From JABDPF01 sp036351575 (lineage in GTDB: Bacteria > Pseudomonadota > Gammaproteobacteria > Xanthomonadales > SZUA-36), in the NCBI GenBank assembly GCA_036351575.1, contig JAZBPJ010000046.1:1-40431 (forward strand): 40,431 nucleotides of DNA, in the 5' to 3' direction. Below are positions 17,877-25,480 of the stretch, piece by piece (the first letter of the stretch is position 1; each line of letters starts with the position of its first letter). A model generated the notes under the pieces. The model was not told where the DNA came from. It made no database searches and worked only from the letters and a program-made list of their open reading frames with translations. A program made the position numbers and the translations under genes.

Positions 17877-18147
17877 AGCAGATCAGGATCTACTCTCTAT
17901 CGCGCTGTATGGTATCGAAAACTACGGTATCAAAAGCTCCCGCGCTTACCGCAAACGACTCGTTCAGAAATTCGAATATATTTCTGAGCATCCCGAACTG
18001 TACCCAAAAGTCAATCATATACGTCCGGGTTACAGGCGCTGTGTTTTCGGCACCCATTCCATCTATTTCCGCATCCACGGAAATTCAATCAAGATCATGC
18101 GTGTCCTGGGGCGCCAGGACATCGCGGTCCTGAAATCATCGAACTGA
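17851..18147 (+). CDS. parE: ParE-family toxin (RelE/ParE fold)
   Basis: Toxin of 98 residues in the RelE/ParE superfamily. ParE members poison DNA gyrase. Typical features are the N-terminal helix ADQDLLSIALYGIENYG, a second helix SRAYRKRLVQKFEYIS, then HPELYPKV and the beta-sheet part GYRRCVFGTHSIYFRI ending in IMRVLGRQD. The start is GTG 17851, where the family N-terminus VPRFLVNHKADQD begins and a purine-rich AGGAAAAAAG precedes it; the longer frame from 17803 adds residues unlike the family. It overlaps parD, so the pair should be translated together. The frame is intact, so the toxin is probably functional. Confidence 0.92.
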   Translation: MPRFLVNHKADQDLLSIALYGIENYGIKSSRAYRKRLVQKFEYISEHPELYPKVNHIRPGYRRCVFGTHSIYFRIHGNSIKIMRVLGRQDIAVLKSSN

Positions 18148-18205
18148 CTTGCCACGGCCGCAGCGATGCGGAGAATAGTAAAAAGGTACCGACGAGCAGT
18201 TCTGA

Positions 18206-19828
18206 ATGAGCAGCGATCACTGCCAGAAAAACGAACACCATACCCAGGACCTGGTCATCGGCGGCGGCATTGCCGGCATCGTCACCGCCCTGGGCCTCCT
18301 GGACGGCGGCCGCAGCGTGCTGCTGCTCGACGCAGACACCGAGGACCGCTTCGGCGGACTGGCGCTGTGGGCCTTTGGCGGCATGGCGCTGGCGGGCACC
18401 GACGAACAGCGCCGCATGGGCATCGAGGATTCCCCCGAACGGCTGTACGAGGACTGGGTGCGCTTCGGTGAACTCGAGCCCGGTGAAACCTGGCCGCTGG
18501 CCTGGGCGCGCTGCTATGCCGAGGAAAACAAGGCCGAGGTCTACGACTGGCTGAAAACGCTGGGCCTGAAGTTCATGCCCGCGGTCAACCTGGTCGAGCG
18601 CGGTGACACCATCCGGGGCAACTCCGCTCCGCGTTACCACATTCTCTGGGGCACCGGGCGCGAGCTGGTCCAGGTGCTGATCCGAAGGCTGCAGACGCAC
18701 CCGAACCGCGCACGGCTGACCCTCCTTCACAGCCACCGGGCAACCGGGCTGGACTTCGATAACGGACGCGTCACGGGCTGCTACGGCCTGCGCGATCTCG
18801 CCAGCTGCGCTTTCCGGGTCCGCGCGGACAATACGATCATCGCCACGGGCGGCATCAACGGCAGCGTAGAAAAAGTGCGCGAGCACTGGCCGGGACACTG
18901 GCCCGCGGCGCCCGAAATCATCCTGAACGGCGCCAACCCGCTCAGCGATGGCTGTATTCATGAATCCGCCGGCGAGAAAGGCGCCAGCCTGACACGGCTC
19001 GAGGACATGTGGAACTACGCCGCCGGCATTCCACACCCGCAACCGCACTTCAAGGGCCACGGATTGAGCCTGGTGCCATGCAAAACCTGCCTGTGGCTGG
19101 ACCCCGACGGCAACCCTGTCGGCCCGATGCCGATGGTGACCGGTTTCGATACCCGGCACATGTGCCGGCAGGTCGCGGATCATCCCTATACCTGGCAGAT
19201 CGTGAACTACCGCATCCTGGCCAAGGAACTGGCCATCTCGGGGGCCGAGCACAATCCGAAAGTCGTGAACCACCAGTTTTTCGGAATGATGAAAAACCTG
19301 CTGTTCGGCAACCGCCAGCTCGCCGACCAGATGCTGCGCGAGTCAACCGAATTCCTGGCCGCGAAAAGCTGGGAGGAACTGGCTGTGAAAATGAACGCGC
19401 TCAGCGGTGAAGACCGGATCGGGGCAAAACACCTGGAGGAACTGGCCGGGGAATTCGACGCTGCAATGGCAAATGCATCCCTGCGCGACAGCCACCCTGC
19501 CGCCAGCCGCATCAAGAAATCCCGTGAATGGAAAACGGATCGCCTGCGCACCTGCCGTTTCCAGCAAATCGGCGATGCAAAGGCCGGGCCGCTGATCGCC
19601 ATCCGCCTGCATTTCCTCAGCCGCAAGAGCCTCGGCGGCCTGCAGACCGACCTCGATTGCCGGGTCCTGGACCACTCCGGACAAGCGATGCCAGGGCTCT
19701 ACGCGGTCGGCGAAGCGGCCGGTTTCGGCGGCGGCGGCTCTGCCGGCAAACGTTCGCTGGAAGGTCATTTCCTGAGCAGCTGCGTGCTCACCGGGCGGCG
19801 CGCTGCACGCGCCATCTGCGGCGCTTGA
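18206..19828 (+). CDS. FAD-binding dehydrogenase (KstD/fumarate-reductase flavoprotein family)
   Basis: Flavoprotein of 540 residues in the FAD-binding-2 family. The N-terminal dinucleotide fold is DLVIGGGIAGIVTALGLL near residue 15, with the acidic LLLDADTED end. ADNTIIATGGINGS near residue 210 is the second FAD contact. The C-terminal FAD motif is GLYAVGEAAGFGGGGSAGKR, typical of the uncharacterised FAD-binding dehydrogenase group related to 3-ketosteroid delta-1-dehydrogenases. No signal peptide or heme domain is present, so a cytoplasmic role is likely. The substrate is unknown. The ATG start at 18206 has only a weak ribosome-binding sequence (GACGAGCAG). It is convergent with pepD and shares a strong terminator hairpin with it. 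Confidence 0.82.
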   Translation: MSSDHCQKNEHHTQDLVIGGGIAGIVTALGLLDGGRSVLLLDADTEDRFGGLALWAFGGMALAGTDEQRRMGIEDSPERLYEDWVRFGELEPGETWPLAWARCYAEENKAEVYDWLKTLGLKFMPAVNLVERGDTIRGNSAPRYHILWGTGRELVQVLIRRLQTHPNRARLTLLHSHRATGLDFDNGRVTGCYGLRDLASCAFRVRADNTIIATGGINGSVEKVREHWPGHWPAAPEIILNGANPLSDGCIHESAGEKGASLTRLEDMWNYAAGIPHPQPHFKGHGLSLVPCKTCLWLDPDGNPVGPMPMVTGFDTRHMCRQVADHPYTWQIVNYRILAKELAISGAEHNPKVVNHQFFGMMKNLLFGNRQLADQMLRESTEFLAAKSWEELAVKMNALSGEDRIGAKHLEELAGEFDAAMANASLRDSHPAASRIKKSREWKTDRLRTCRFQQIGDAKAGPLIAIRLHFLSRKSLGGLQTDLDCRVLDHSGQAMPGLYAVGEAAGFGGGGSAGKRSLEGHFLSSCVLTGRRAARAICGA

Positions 19829-19836
19829 AGCAATCA

Positions 19837-19868
19837 GCCGCCCCGCACGAAACCGGGTGCGGGGCGGC
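19837..19868. terminator. Bidirectional intrinsic terminator hairpin
   Basis: GCCGCCCCGCAC (19837-19848) pairs perfectly with GTGCGGGGCGGC (19857-19868) around an 8-base loop. The stem sits between the stops of the convergent FAD dehydrogenase (19828) and pepD (19878). No long U-tract follows on either strand, but the very stable GC stem and position support termination. Confidence 0.75.
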
Positions 19869-19877
19869 CTGAACGGG

Positions 19878-21341
19878 TCACTGCTTTTCCGGAATCCGCT
19901 TCAGGGTCTCCATCAGGTAACCCCAGAACTTCTGCACCGAGCTGATCTGCACTTTCTCGTCCGGCGAATGCGCGCCGCGGATGTTCGGGCCGAAGGAAAT
20001 CATCTGCATATCCGGGTAGTTCGTACCCAGGATGCCGCACTCAAGGCCGGCGTGGCAGGCCAGCACCGGCGCTTCTTCGCCGAACAGTTCCTCGTAGAGA
20101 GAGCCCATCAGCTTGACGATCGGCGCGTCCGGCTTCGGCGTCCAGCCGGGGTAGGCGCCGCTGAGGTCGACGTCGGCGCCGATGAGTTCGAACAGGGAGC
20201 GGATTTCGTGGGCGAGTTCCATTTTTTCGCTGTCGACCGAGCCGCGGGTCAGGCAGAGCATCTTGTATTCGCCGTCTTTCACGGTGACGCTGGCCAGGTT
20301 GTTCGAGGTTTGCACCAGGTTGTCGATATCCGGCGACATCCGGTGGATACCGTTCGGACACACGGCCACCGCACGCAACAGGGCCGCCTGGTAATCCGGC
20401 TCGATGACCTGCAGCGGCACGTCCGTGGGGTCCACCAGAACCACCAGCTTCGGATCGGTGGTGGCGTACTCGGCCTTGAGCACCTGTTCCATGTCCTGCA
20501 CGAAGGCCTCGAACTCGGCTGCCCGTGACGCACGGATGACGACGGTGGCAAAACCCTCCCTGGGAATCGCGTTGCGCAGCCCGCCGGAGTGGATTGCCGA
20601 GATGCCGATGCCGCAATAGTTGTCGGCCTCGAGCAGGATGCGGTTCAGCAGCTTGTTGGCGTTGCCGCGGCCGAGGTGGATGTCCATGCCGGAATGCCCG
20701 CCGGTCAGGCCCTTCACGGCGATGTCGTAGGCCTTGCAGCCCGCCTCGACAGGAACGGCATCGTAGGTTCCGGTCACGGTCACGTCGACGCCGCCGGCGC
20801 AGCCGATGGTGATCTCGCTGTCGTCCTCGGAATCGAGGTTGAGCATGATCTCGGCATCCAGCAGGCCGCCCTTGAGGGCCATCGCGCCGGTCATGCCCGT
20901 TTCCTCGTCGATCGTGAACAACGCCTCGACCGGTGGGTGCACGATGTCGTCGGACGCCAGGATGGCCATCGCGGACGCCACGCCGATGCCGTTGTCGGCG
21001 CCCAGGGTCGTGCCGCGCGCCTTGACCCAGTCACCGTCGACGTACATGTCGATGCCCTGGGTCTCGAAATCGAAATCGGTGTCCTCGTTTTTCTGGCATA
21101 CCATGTCCAGGTGCCCCTGGATCACGATCGTCGCGCGGTCTTCCATGCCGGGGCTGGCCGGTTTCTTGATGATCACGTTGCCGACTTCGTCGACGATGGT
21201 TTCCAGTCCGAGTTCCTCGCCGAATGCTTTCATGAAGGCGGTGGCGCGCTCTTCTTTCTTTGACGGGCGGGGAATCTGGTTGAGGTCCGCGAAACGGGTC
21301 CACATGGCCTGGGGTTCGAGTTCTCTGATTTCTGCGCTCAT
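19878..21341 (-). CDS. pepD: Aminoacyl-histidine dipeptidase (M20 metallopeptidase, PepD)
   Basis: Cytoplasmic zinc dipeptidase of 487 residues that cleaves Xaa-His and other dipeptides. Metal-binding segments are IVIQGHLDMVCQKN near residue 75, TLGADNGIGVASAMAI near 115 and FTIDEETGMTGAMALKGG near 145, containing the expected His, Asp and Glu ligands. The dimerisation lid lies in the middle third (GLTGGHSGMDIHLGRGNANKL). The C-terminal His is in PVLACHAGLECG. ATG 21341 begins MSAEIRELEPQAMW, the usual N-terminus, with an AGCAGGCAG ribosome-binding sequence. It fits a peptide-using lifestyle along with the two S9 peptidases in the window. Confidence 0.95.
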   Translation of the reverse strand: MSAEIRELEPQAMWTRFADLNQIPRPSKKEERATAFMKAFGEELGLETIVDEVGNVIIKKPASPGMEDRATIVIQGHLDMVCQKNEDTDFDFETQGIDMYVDGDWVKARGTTLGADNGIGVASAMAILASDDIVHPPVEALFTIDEETGMTGAMALKGGLLDAEIMLNLDSEDDSEITIGCAGGVDVTVTGTYDAVPVEAGCKAYDIAVKGLTGGHSGMDIHLGRGNANKLLNRILLEADNYCGIGISAIHSGGLRNAIPREGFATVVIRASRAAEFEAFVQDMEQVLKAEYATTDPKLVVLVDPTDVPLQVIEPDYQAALLRAVAVCPNGIHRMSPDIDNLVQTSNNLASVTVKDGEYKMLCLTRGSVDSEKMELAHEIRSLFELIGADVDLSGAYPGWTPKPDAPIVKLMGSLYEELFGEEAPVLACHAGLECGILGTNYPDMQMISFGPNIRGAHSPDEKVQISSVQKFWGYLMETLKRIPEKQ

Positions 21342-21444
21342 GGCTGCCTGCTGTTCTATGGGTTTGTCTGAAAATGTGGAGACGATATCGCGGCGATCAA
21401 GACATTGCTCGAACCGAGGTCAAAGAACTTGCGATCAGCCCGGC

Positions 21445-22776
21445 TCAGCGATCGATTTTTTCGAGTTTGCGGTACAGCGTTCGCCGGCTGATGCCGAGTT
21501 TCTCCGCCAGTTCGTCACGGTCGCCTGCAAAGCCGGAAACGGCCGCCTGCAGGTAGCGCCGCTCCACTTCGTCCAGCGGCAGGATAGCGTCGTTCGAGGC
21601 CATCGCAGCGGCAACAGGAAGCGGCGATTCATCGCAAATCACGGCCGGCAGGTGGCGCGGAAGGATCTCGTCACCATCCGCCAGCAACAGGGCGCGTTCC
21701 AGCAGGTTCAGCAATTCACGGATGTTGCCGGGAAAGCGGTAAGCCCGCAGCAGGGCGAGTGTCTCGTCCGCCAGTGTGACCCGGCGCGCGGGTGACAGGC
21801 GCCTGAGCAGCGAGTCCGCCAGCAGCGGAATATCGTCGGCGCGCTCGCGCAGCGCGGGCAGCGGGATCGGAAAGGTGCTGATCCGGTAAAAAAGATCGCG
21901 CCGAAAACGCCCCTCGCCGACCATGGCGTTGAGATCCCGATGCGTGGCGGTGATCAGCCTGAAATTCGACTGCCGCGGTTCCACGCTGCCCACGCGGCGA
22001 TAGGTGCCGGTCTCGAGCAGGCGCAGCAGCTTGACTTGCAGGCTCAGCGGCACGTCGCCGATCTCGTCCAGGAACAGCGTGCCGCGATCCGCCGATTCGA
22101 CCAGGCCCACCTTGCGCGCATACGCCCCGGTAAAGGCGCCGCGTTCGTGCCCGAACAGTTCGCTTTCAAACAGCGATTCGGTCAGGCCGGAACATTCGAC
22201 GACCACGAAGGGCCGTTCGGCGCGCGCACTGCCGTCGTGGATCGCGCGCGCAACCAGTTCCTTTCCCGTCCCCGACTCGCCCTGCAGGAGCACCGCGGTC
22301 TCGGCCGGGGCCACGCGGTTCAGCAGGTTGAGCATGCGCGTGAAGGGCGCGGAGCGGCCCACCATGCGAAAAGCGTCGGTGCGGCTGCTGGCGGTGCGCG
22401 TTTCGCGCAGGATTTCCACCACGTAGGCGATTTCACCGTCCTGGTCGCGCACCGGGTGGGTCTCGACGTCGACGTGCTCCTCGCCGCGCGTGGTCTGGTG
22501 CAGGTGCAGCACACGCTTGGCGGCGCCGGTGGAGATGCAGTGCGCCAGCGGGCAGCTCTCGCCGGCACGGTCGCAGGGCACGTCGATCTTGTGCGAAACC
22601 TCGTAGCAGGTGCGGTCGTACAGCGGCTGTCCGTCACCGTACGCTTCCCGGTAAGCCCGGTTGGCGGCCAGGATCCGGTAATCCAGGCTCAGGGCAACCG
22701 CGGGCGCATCGATGATGTCGAGAACACCGGTGATTTCAGTCCGGCTTTCGATATCGAATTCACGTACCTGGTCCAC
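21445..22776 (-). CDS. FisR-like sigma-54-dependent activator with three-cysteine PAS sensor
   Basis: Enhancer-binding protein of 443 residues. A PAS-like sensor (about 15-130) is followed by an AAA+ domain (about 140-365) with Walker A GESGTGKE, Walker B TLFLDEIGD and an intact GAFTGA sigma-54 contact loop. A Fis-type helix-turn-helix (AEKLGISRRTLYRKLEKI) ends the protein. The sensor has Cys57, Cys68 and Cys75 in CYEVSHKIDVPC and ESCPL. That spacing (11 and 7) equals C53/C64/C71 of Cupriavidus FisR, which senses sulfane sulfur and activates persulfide dioxygenase genes. It is divergent from a persulfide-dioxygenase-like/cydAB operon with a sigma-54 promoter. The start is GTG 22776. A palindrome upstream may serve as enhancer and autoregulatory site. 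NO or redox sensing is an alternative. Confidence 0.9.
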   Translation of the reverse strand: MDQVREFDIESRTEITGVLDIIDAPAVALSLDYRILAANRAYREAYGDGQPLYDRTCYEVSHKIDVPCDRAGESCPLAHCISTGAAKRVLHLHQTTRGEEHVDVETHPVRDQDGEIAYVVEILRETRTASSRTDAFRMVGRSAPFTRMLNLLNRVAPAETAVLLQGESGTGKELVARAIHDGSARAERPFVVVECSGLTESLFESELFGHERGAFTGAYARKVGLVESADRGTLFLDEIGDVPLSLQVKLLRLLETGTYRRVGSVEPRQSNFRLITATHRDLNAMVGEGRFRRDLFYRISTFPIPLPALRERADDIPLLADSLLRRLSPARRVTLADETLALLRAYRFPGNIRELLNLLERALLLADGDEILPRHLPAVICDESPLPVAAAMASNDAILPLDEVERRYLQAAVSGFAGDRDELAEKLGISRRTLYRKLEKIDR

Positions 22777-22790
22777 GTCGATTCAACCCC

Positions 22791-22804
22791 TGTCAAATTT
22801 GACA
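22791..22804. promoter_or_regulatory. Perfect 14-bp palindrome, probable activator-binding enhancer
   Basis: TGTCAAATTTGACA is a perfect palindrome 14 bases upstream of the FisR-like gene start and about 140 bases upstream of the sigma-54 promoter. A related half-site TTTTTGACAC lies at 22826-22836. The distance suits an upstream activating sequence for the enhancer-binding protein. Its position near the regulator's own start suggests autorepression as well. Confidence 0.6.
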
Positions 22805-22945
22805 CAATGATAAGCCATTGCTGCCATTTTTGACACGGGCTTCTTGTCTCCAGCGGAAAACAGGCAGTGTCCCCCGACTGCCGGGAAACGTTTTTCACCT
22901 GTTTATTCATTGACTTGTCCGCTCTCGCGCGCCCCGTAGAACGAT

Positions 22946-22961
22946 TGGCTTGAAATTTGCT
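22946..22961 (+). promoter_or_regulatory. Sigma-54 promoter of the persulfide-dioxygenase-like/cyd operon
   Basis: TGGCTTGAAATTTGCT matches the sigma-54 consensus TGGC-N7-TTGCW with exact spacing of the -24 GG and -12 GC. It lies 42 bases before the first gene of the operon and beside a sigma-54 activator gene with an intact GAFTGA. Transcription would start near 22972. Confidence 0.8.
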
Positions 22962-23003
22962 GATCAAGGGTAAGTTGCTCGCCCCACGAAGCAGACAAGA
23001 ACA

Positions 23004-23684
23004 ATGATTTTCAGGCAATTCTGCGCAAGCGACAAACAGCTGAGTTACCTGTTCGCGGACCCCGTGACGCGGCAGGCCGTCATCGTGGACCCGCACCTTG
23101 GCCTCGAGGAAGGCTATTTCACGGTGATCGAACACCTGGACCTCAGGTTGATTTTCGTACTCGAATCGCACTGCCACGAATCGCACCGCAGCGCGGCGCC
23201 GGTGCTGTGCGAGGAAACGGGCGCGCAACGCCTCATCCCGCTACTGGCCAGGGATCCTGCGGCGGCGCGGGCGGTGCACGACCACGAGGACATTTTTTTC
23301 GGCGAGGAGCATTTTTCAGCGCTGCACACCCCCGGTCACAGCCCCTGCTCCACCTGCTTTTGCTGGAACGGCCGGGTGTTTACCGGCCATACCCTGCTGT
23401 GCGGCGCAGCCGGGCCCTGCAACCGGCCCGACTCAAACGCAGAACAACTCCACGACTCCATCGTCGGGCAGCTGTACACGCTTCCGGGCGAAACCGTGGT
23501 CTGCCCCGGCTACGAGATGGACGGCGTGAAATCGACGATAAATGACGAACGCAGCTGCAACCGGGAACTCACAGCGGCGACTACGCGTGAATCCTTCATC
23601 GCGCTGAAAAACCGCGGCGCCGGCTCACCCGCCTGGCCGATCCTCCGCCCGGTTCCGGGCCAGGCACAGGGGTCGCGGCAATGA
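23004..23684 (+). CDS. Persulfide-dioxygenase-like (ETHE1-type) metallo-beta-lactamase-fold protein, atypical metal site
   Basis: MBL-fold protein of 226 residues. The N-terminus MIFRQF...YLFADPVTRQAVIVDP follows the ETHE1/persulfide dioxygenase pattern, as does HTPGHSPCS near 108. Persulfide dioxygenases oxidise glutathione persulfide to sulfite. The metal site is unusual. The THxHADH motif is SHCHESH (His56, His58, Ser60, His61). The metal Asp of the FTGD motif is His129 in FTGHTLL, and the YPGH His is Tyr170 in CPGYEM. An iron site of His56/His112/His129 would remain possible. About ten cysteines are present, more than I would expect. It is the first gene after the sigma-54 promoter and overlaps cydP by 4 bases. 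A glyoxalase II-like hydrolase is an alternative. Confidence 0.75.
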   Translation: MIFRQFCASDKQLSYLFADPVTRQAVIVDPHLGLEEGYFTVIEHLDLRLIFVLESHCHESHRSAAPVLCEETGAQRLIPLLARDPAAARAVHDHEDIFFGEEHFSALHTPGHSPCSTCFCWNGRVFTGHTLLCGAAGPCNRPDSNAEQLHDSIVGQLYTLPGETVVCPGYEMDGVKSTINDERSCNRELTAATTRESFIALKNRGAGSPAWPILRPVPGQAQGSRQ

Positions 23685-23911
23685 ACACACGGACCATCAA
23701 CCCGACCGCAGCCGACCCGGACAACGACAGCATCTGGAGCATCCCGCTGGTGCGCCACCTGGCGGTGGTCATCGTCATCAAGCTGGTGCTGCTTTTCACC
23801 ATCTGGTTCCTGTTTTTCCGCCAACCCGCCGGCGTCCCCGAGCCGGGTTACGACATCCACGACCATATCGCCGGTCCCGGGACCGCCATGGTTTCAGACC
23901 AACACGATTGA
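23681..23911 (+). CDS. cydP: Cytochrome bd-associated small membrane protein CydP
   Basis: Small protein of 76 residues with one transmembrane helix (about 26-46, LAVVIVIKLVLLFTIWFLFF), followed by a short periplasmic or cytoplasmic tail. Position and topology fit the putative small subunit CydP found before cydA in many gammaproteobacteria. ATG 23681 overlaps the stop of the MBL-fold gene and the stop is 9 bases before cydA, so it is embedded in the operon. Its function is not established; assembly or stabilisation of the oxidase is the usual suggestion. Confidence 0.8.
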   Translation: MNTRTINPTAADPDNDSIWSIPLVRHLAVVIVIKLVLLFTIWFLFFRQPAGVPEPGYDIHDHIAGPGTAMVSDQHD

Positions 23912-23920
23912 GGCCTTTTT

Positions 23921-25480
23921 ATGATTGCTGAATCCGTTGTCGAACTCTCGAGGTTACAGTTCGCCCTCACGGCGATGTACCACTTCCTTTTCGTCCCGCT
24001 GACGCTGGGCCTCGCCTTCCTGCTGTTCATCATGGAATCCGTTTACGTGATGACCGGCAAGGAAGTCTACAAGGACATGACCCGGTTCTGGGGCAAGCTG
24101 TTCGGTATTAACTTCGCGCTCGGCGTGACCACCGGCATCACCATGGAATTCCAGTTCGGAACCAACTGGGCCTACTACTCGCACTACGTCGGCGACGTGT
24201 TCGGCGCGCCGCTCGCGATCGAAGGCCTGATGGCGTTCTTCCTGGAATCGACCTTCATCGGCCTGTTCTTCTTCGGCTGGGACCGCCTCAGCAAGCAGAA
24301 GCACCTGCTGGTGACCTTCCTGATGGCGCTCGGCTCCAACCTGTCGGCGCTGTGGATCCTGGTCGCCAACGGCTGGATGCAGAACCCGATCGGCGCCGAG
24401 TTCAATTTCGAAACCATGCGCATGGAAATGAGCAGCTTCGCCGATCTCGTGCTCAACCCGGTCGCGCAGGTCAAGTTCGTGCACACGGTGGCGGCCGGTT
24501 ACGTGACGGGCTCCATGTTCGTGCTCGGCATCAGCGCCTGGTACATGCTGAAAAAGCGCGACCTCGGGTTTGCTCGGCGTTCGTTTGCGATCGCCGCGGC
24601 CTTCGGGCTGGCGTCCATCCTGTCGGTGATCGTGCTCGGTGACGAGAGCGGCTACGAGCTGGGCGACGTGCAGAAGACCAAGCTGGCCGCCATCGAGGCC
24701 GAGTGGGACACGCACGAGGCGCCGGCGCCGTTCACGGTGATCGGCCTGCCCAACGAGGAAGAGCAGCGCACCGATTACGCGATCCGCATACCCTGGATGC
24801 TCGGCCTGATCGCCACGCGCTCGACCGACGAGGAAGTCGTCGGCATCAGGGACCTGAAAGTTCAGCACGAGCAGCGCATCCGCAACGGCATGAAGGCCTA
24901 CGGCCTGCTGCAGACGCTGCGCAGCGGCAGCTACAGCGAGGCGGACCGGGCCGCGTTCGAGGAAGTCGTCGATGACCTGGGTTACGGGCTCCTGCTGAAG
25001 AAATACACGCCCAACGTGGTGGATGCCACCGAGGAACAGATCATGGCCGCGGTCGACGACACTATCCCGGCCGTGGCGCCGCTGTTCTGGAGCTTCCGCC
25101 TGATGGTCCTGGCCGCGTTCACCATGCTGTTCATTTTCACGATGAGCGTTTACTACGTCGCCAGGCGCGTCGAGTTTCGCAAGACCTGGCTGCTGAAGAT
25201 GGCGCTGTACGGCATACCCCTGCCGTGGCTCGCCTCCGAGCTGGGCTGGTTCGTGGCCGAGTACGGCCGTCAGCCCTGGTCCATCGGCGAGGTGCTGCCG
25301 GTGCACATGAGTACATCCGTGCTCAGCACCGGCGACCTGGTGTTCTCGCTGTTTGGCTTCATCGGGTTCTACACCCTGCTGCTGGTGATCGAGCTTTACC
25401 TGATGTTCCGTTTCGCGCGGCTCGGGCCCAGCAGCCTGCACACCGGCCGTTATGCACTGGAGGCCCAAAATGATCATTGA
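23921..25480 (+). CDS. cydA: Cytochrome bd ubiquinol oxidase subunit I
   Basis: Heme-bearing and quinol-oxidising subunit of the cytochrome bd oxidase, which reduces O2 to water in the inner membrane without proton pumping. Length is 519 residues with about nine membrane helices. The conserved N-terminal His21 (LTAMYHFLFVPLTLGLAF) fits a heme b595 ligand. EGLMAFFLEST carries the glutamates of the proton path, and AEYGRQPWSIGEVLP is the hallmark quinol-site motif. The long periplasmic Q-loop (about residues 250-385) marks the long (L) E. coli-like subfamily. It follows cydP by 9 bases and overlaps cydB by 11. Expression is probably driven by the sigma-54 promoter upstream of the MBL-fold gene. 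bd oxidases are known to resist sulfide, cyanide and NO. Confidence 0.98.
   Translation: MIAESVVELSRLQFALTAMYHFLFVPLTLGLAFLLFIMESVYVMTGKEVYKDMTRFWGKLFGINFALGVTTGITMEFQFGTNWAYYSHYVGDVFGAPLAIEGLMAFFLESTFIGLFFFGWDRLSKQKHLLVTFLMALGSNLSALWILVANGWMQNPIGAEFNFETMRMEMSSFADLVLNPVAQVKFVHTVAAGYVTGSMFVLGISAWYMLKKRDLGFARRSFAIAAAFGLASILSVIVLGDESGYELGDVQKTKLAAIEAEWDTHEAPAPFTVIGLPNEEEQRTDYAIRIPWMLGLIATRSTDEEVVGIRDLKVQHEQRIRNGMKAYGLLQTLRSGSYSEADRAAFEEVVDDLGYGLLLKKYTPNVVDATEEQIMAAVDDTIPAVAPLFWSFRLMVLAAFTMLFIFTMSVYYVARRVEFRKTWLLKMALYGIPLPWLASELGWFVAEYGRQPWSIGEVLPVHMSTSVLSTGDLVFSLFGFIGFYTLLLVIELYLMFRFARLGPSSLHTGRYALEAQNDH

Noticed and set aside
21445..22776. NorR-type nitric oxide regulator
   Set aside because: NorR has a GAF sensor; this protein has a PAS-like domain with the three-Cys spacing of FisR, and the target operon starts with a persulfide-dioxygenase-like gene. 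NO sensing is not fully excluded.
23954..25477. 507-codon frame opposite cydA
   Set aside because: His/Gln/Glu-rich antisense shadow of an unmistakable cydA.
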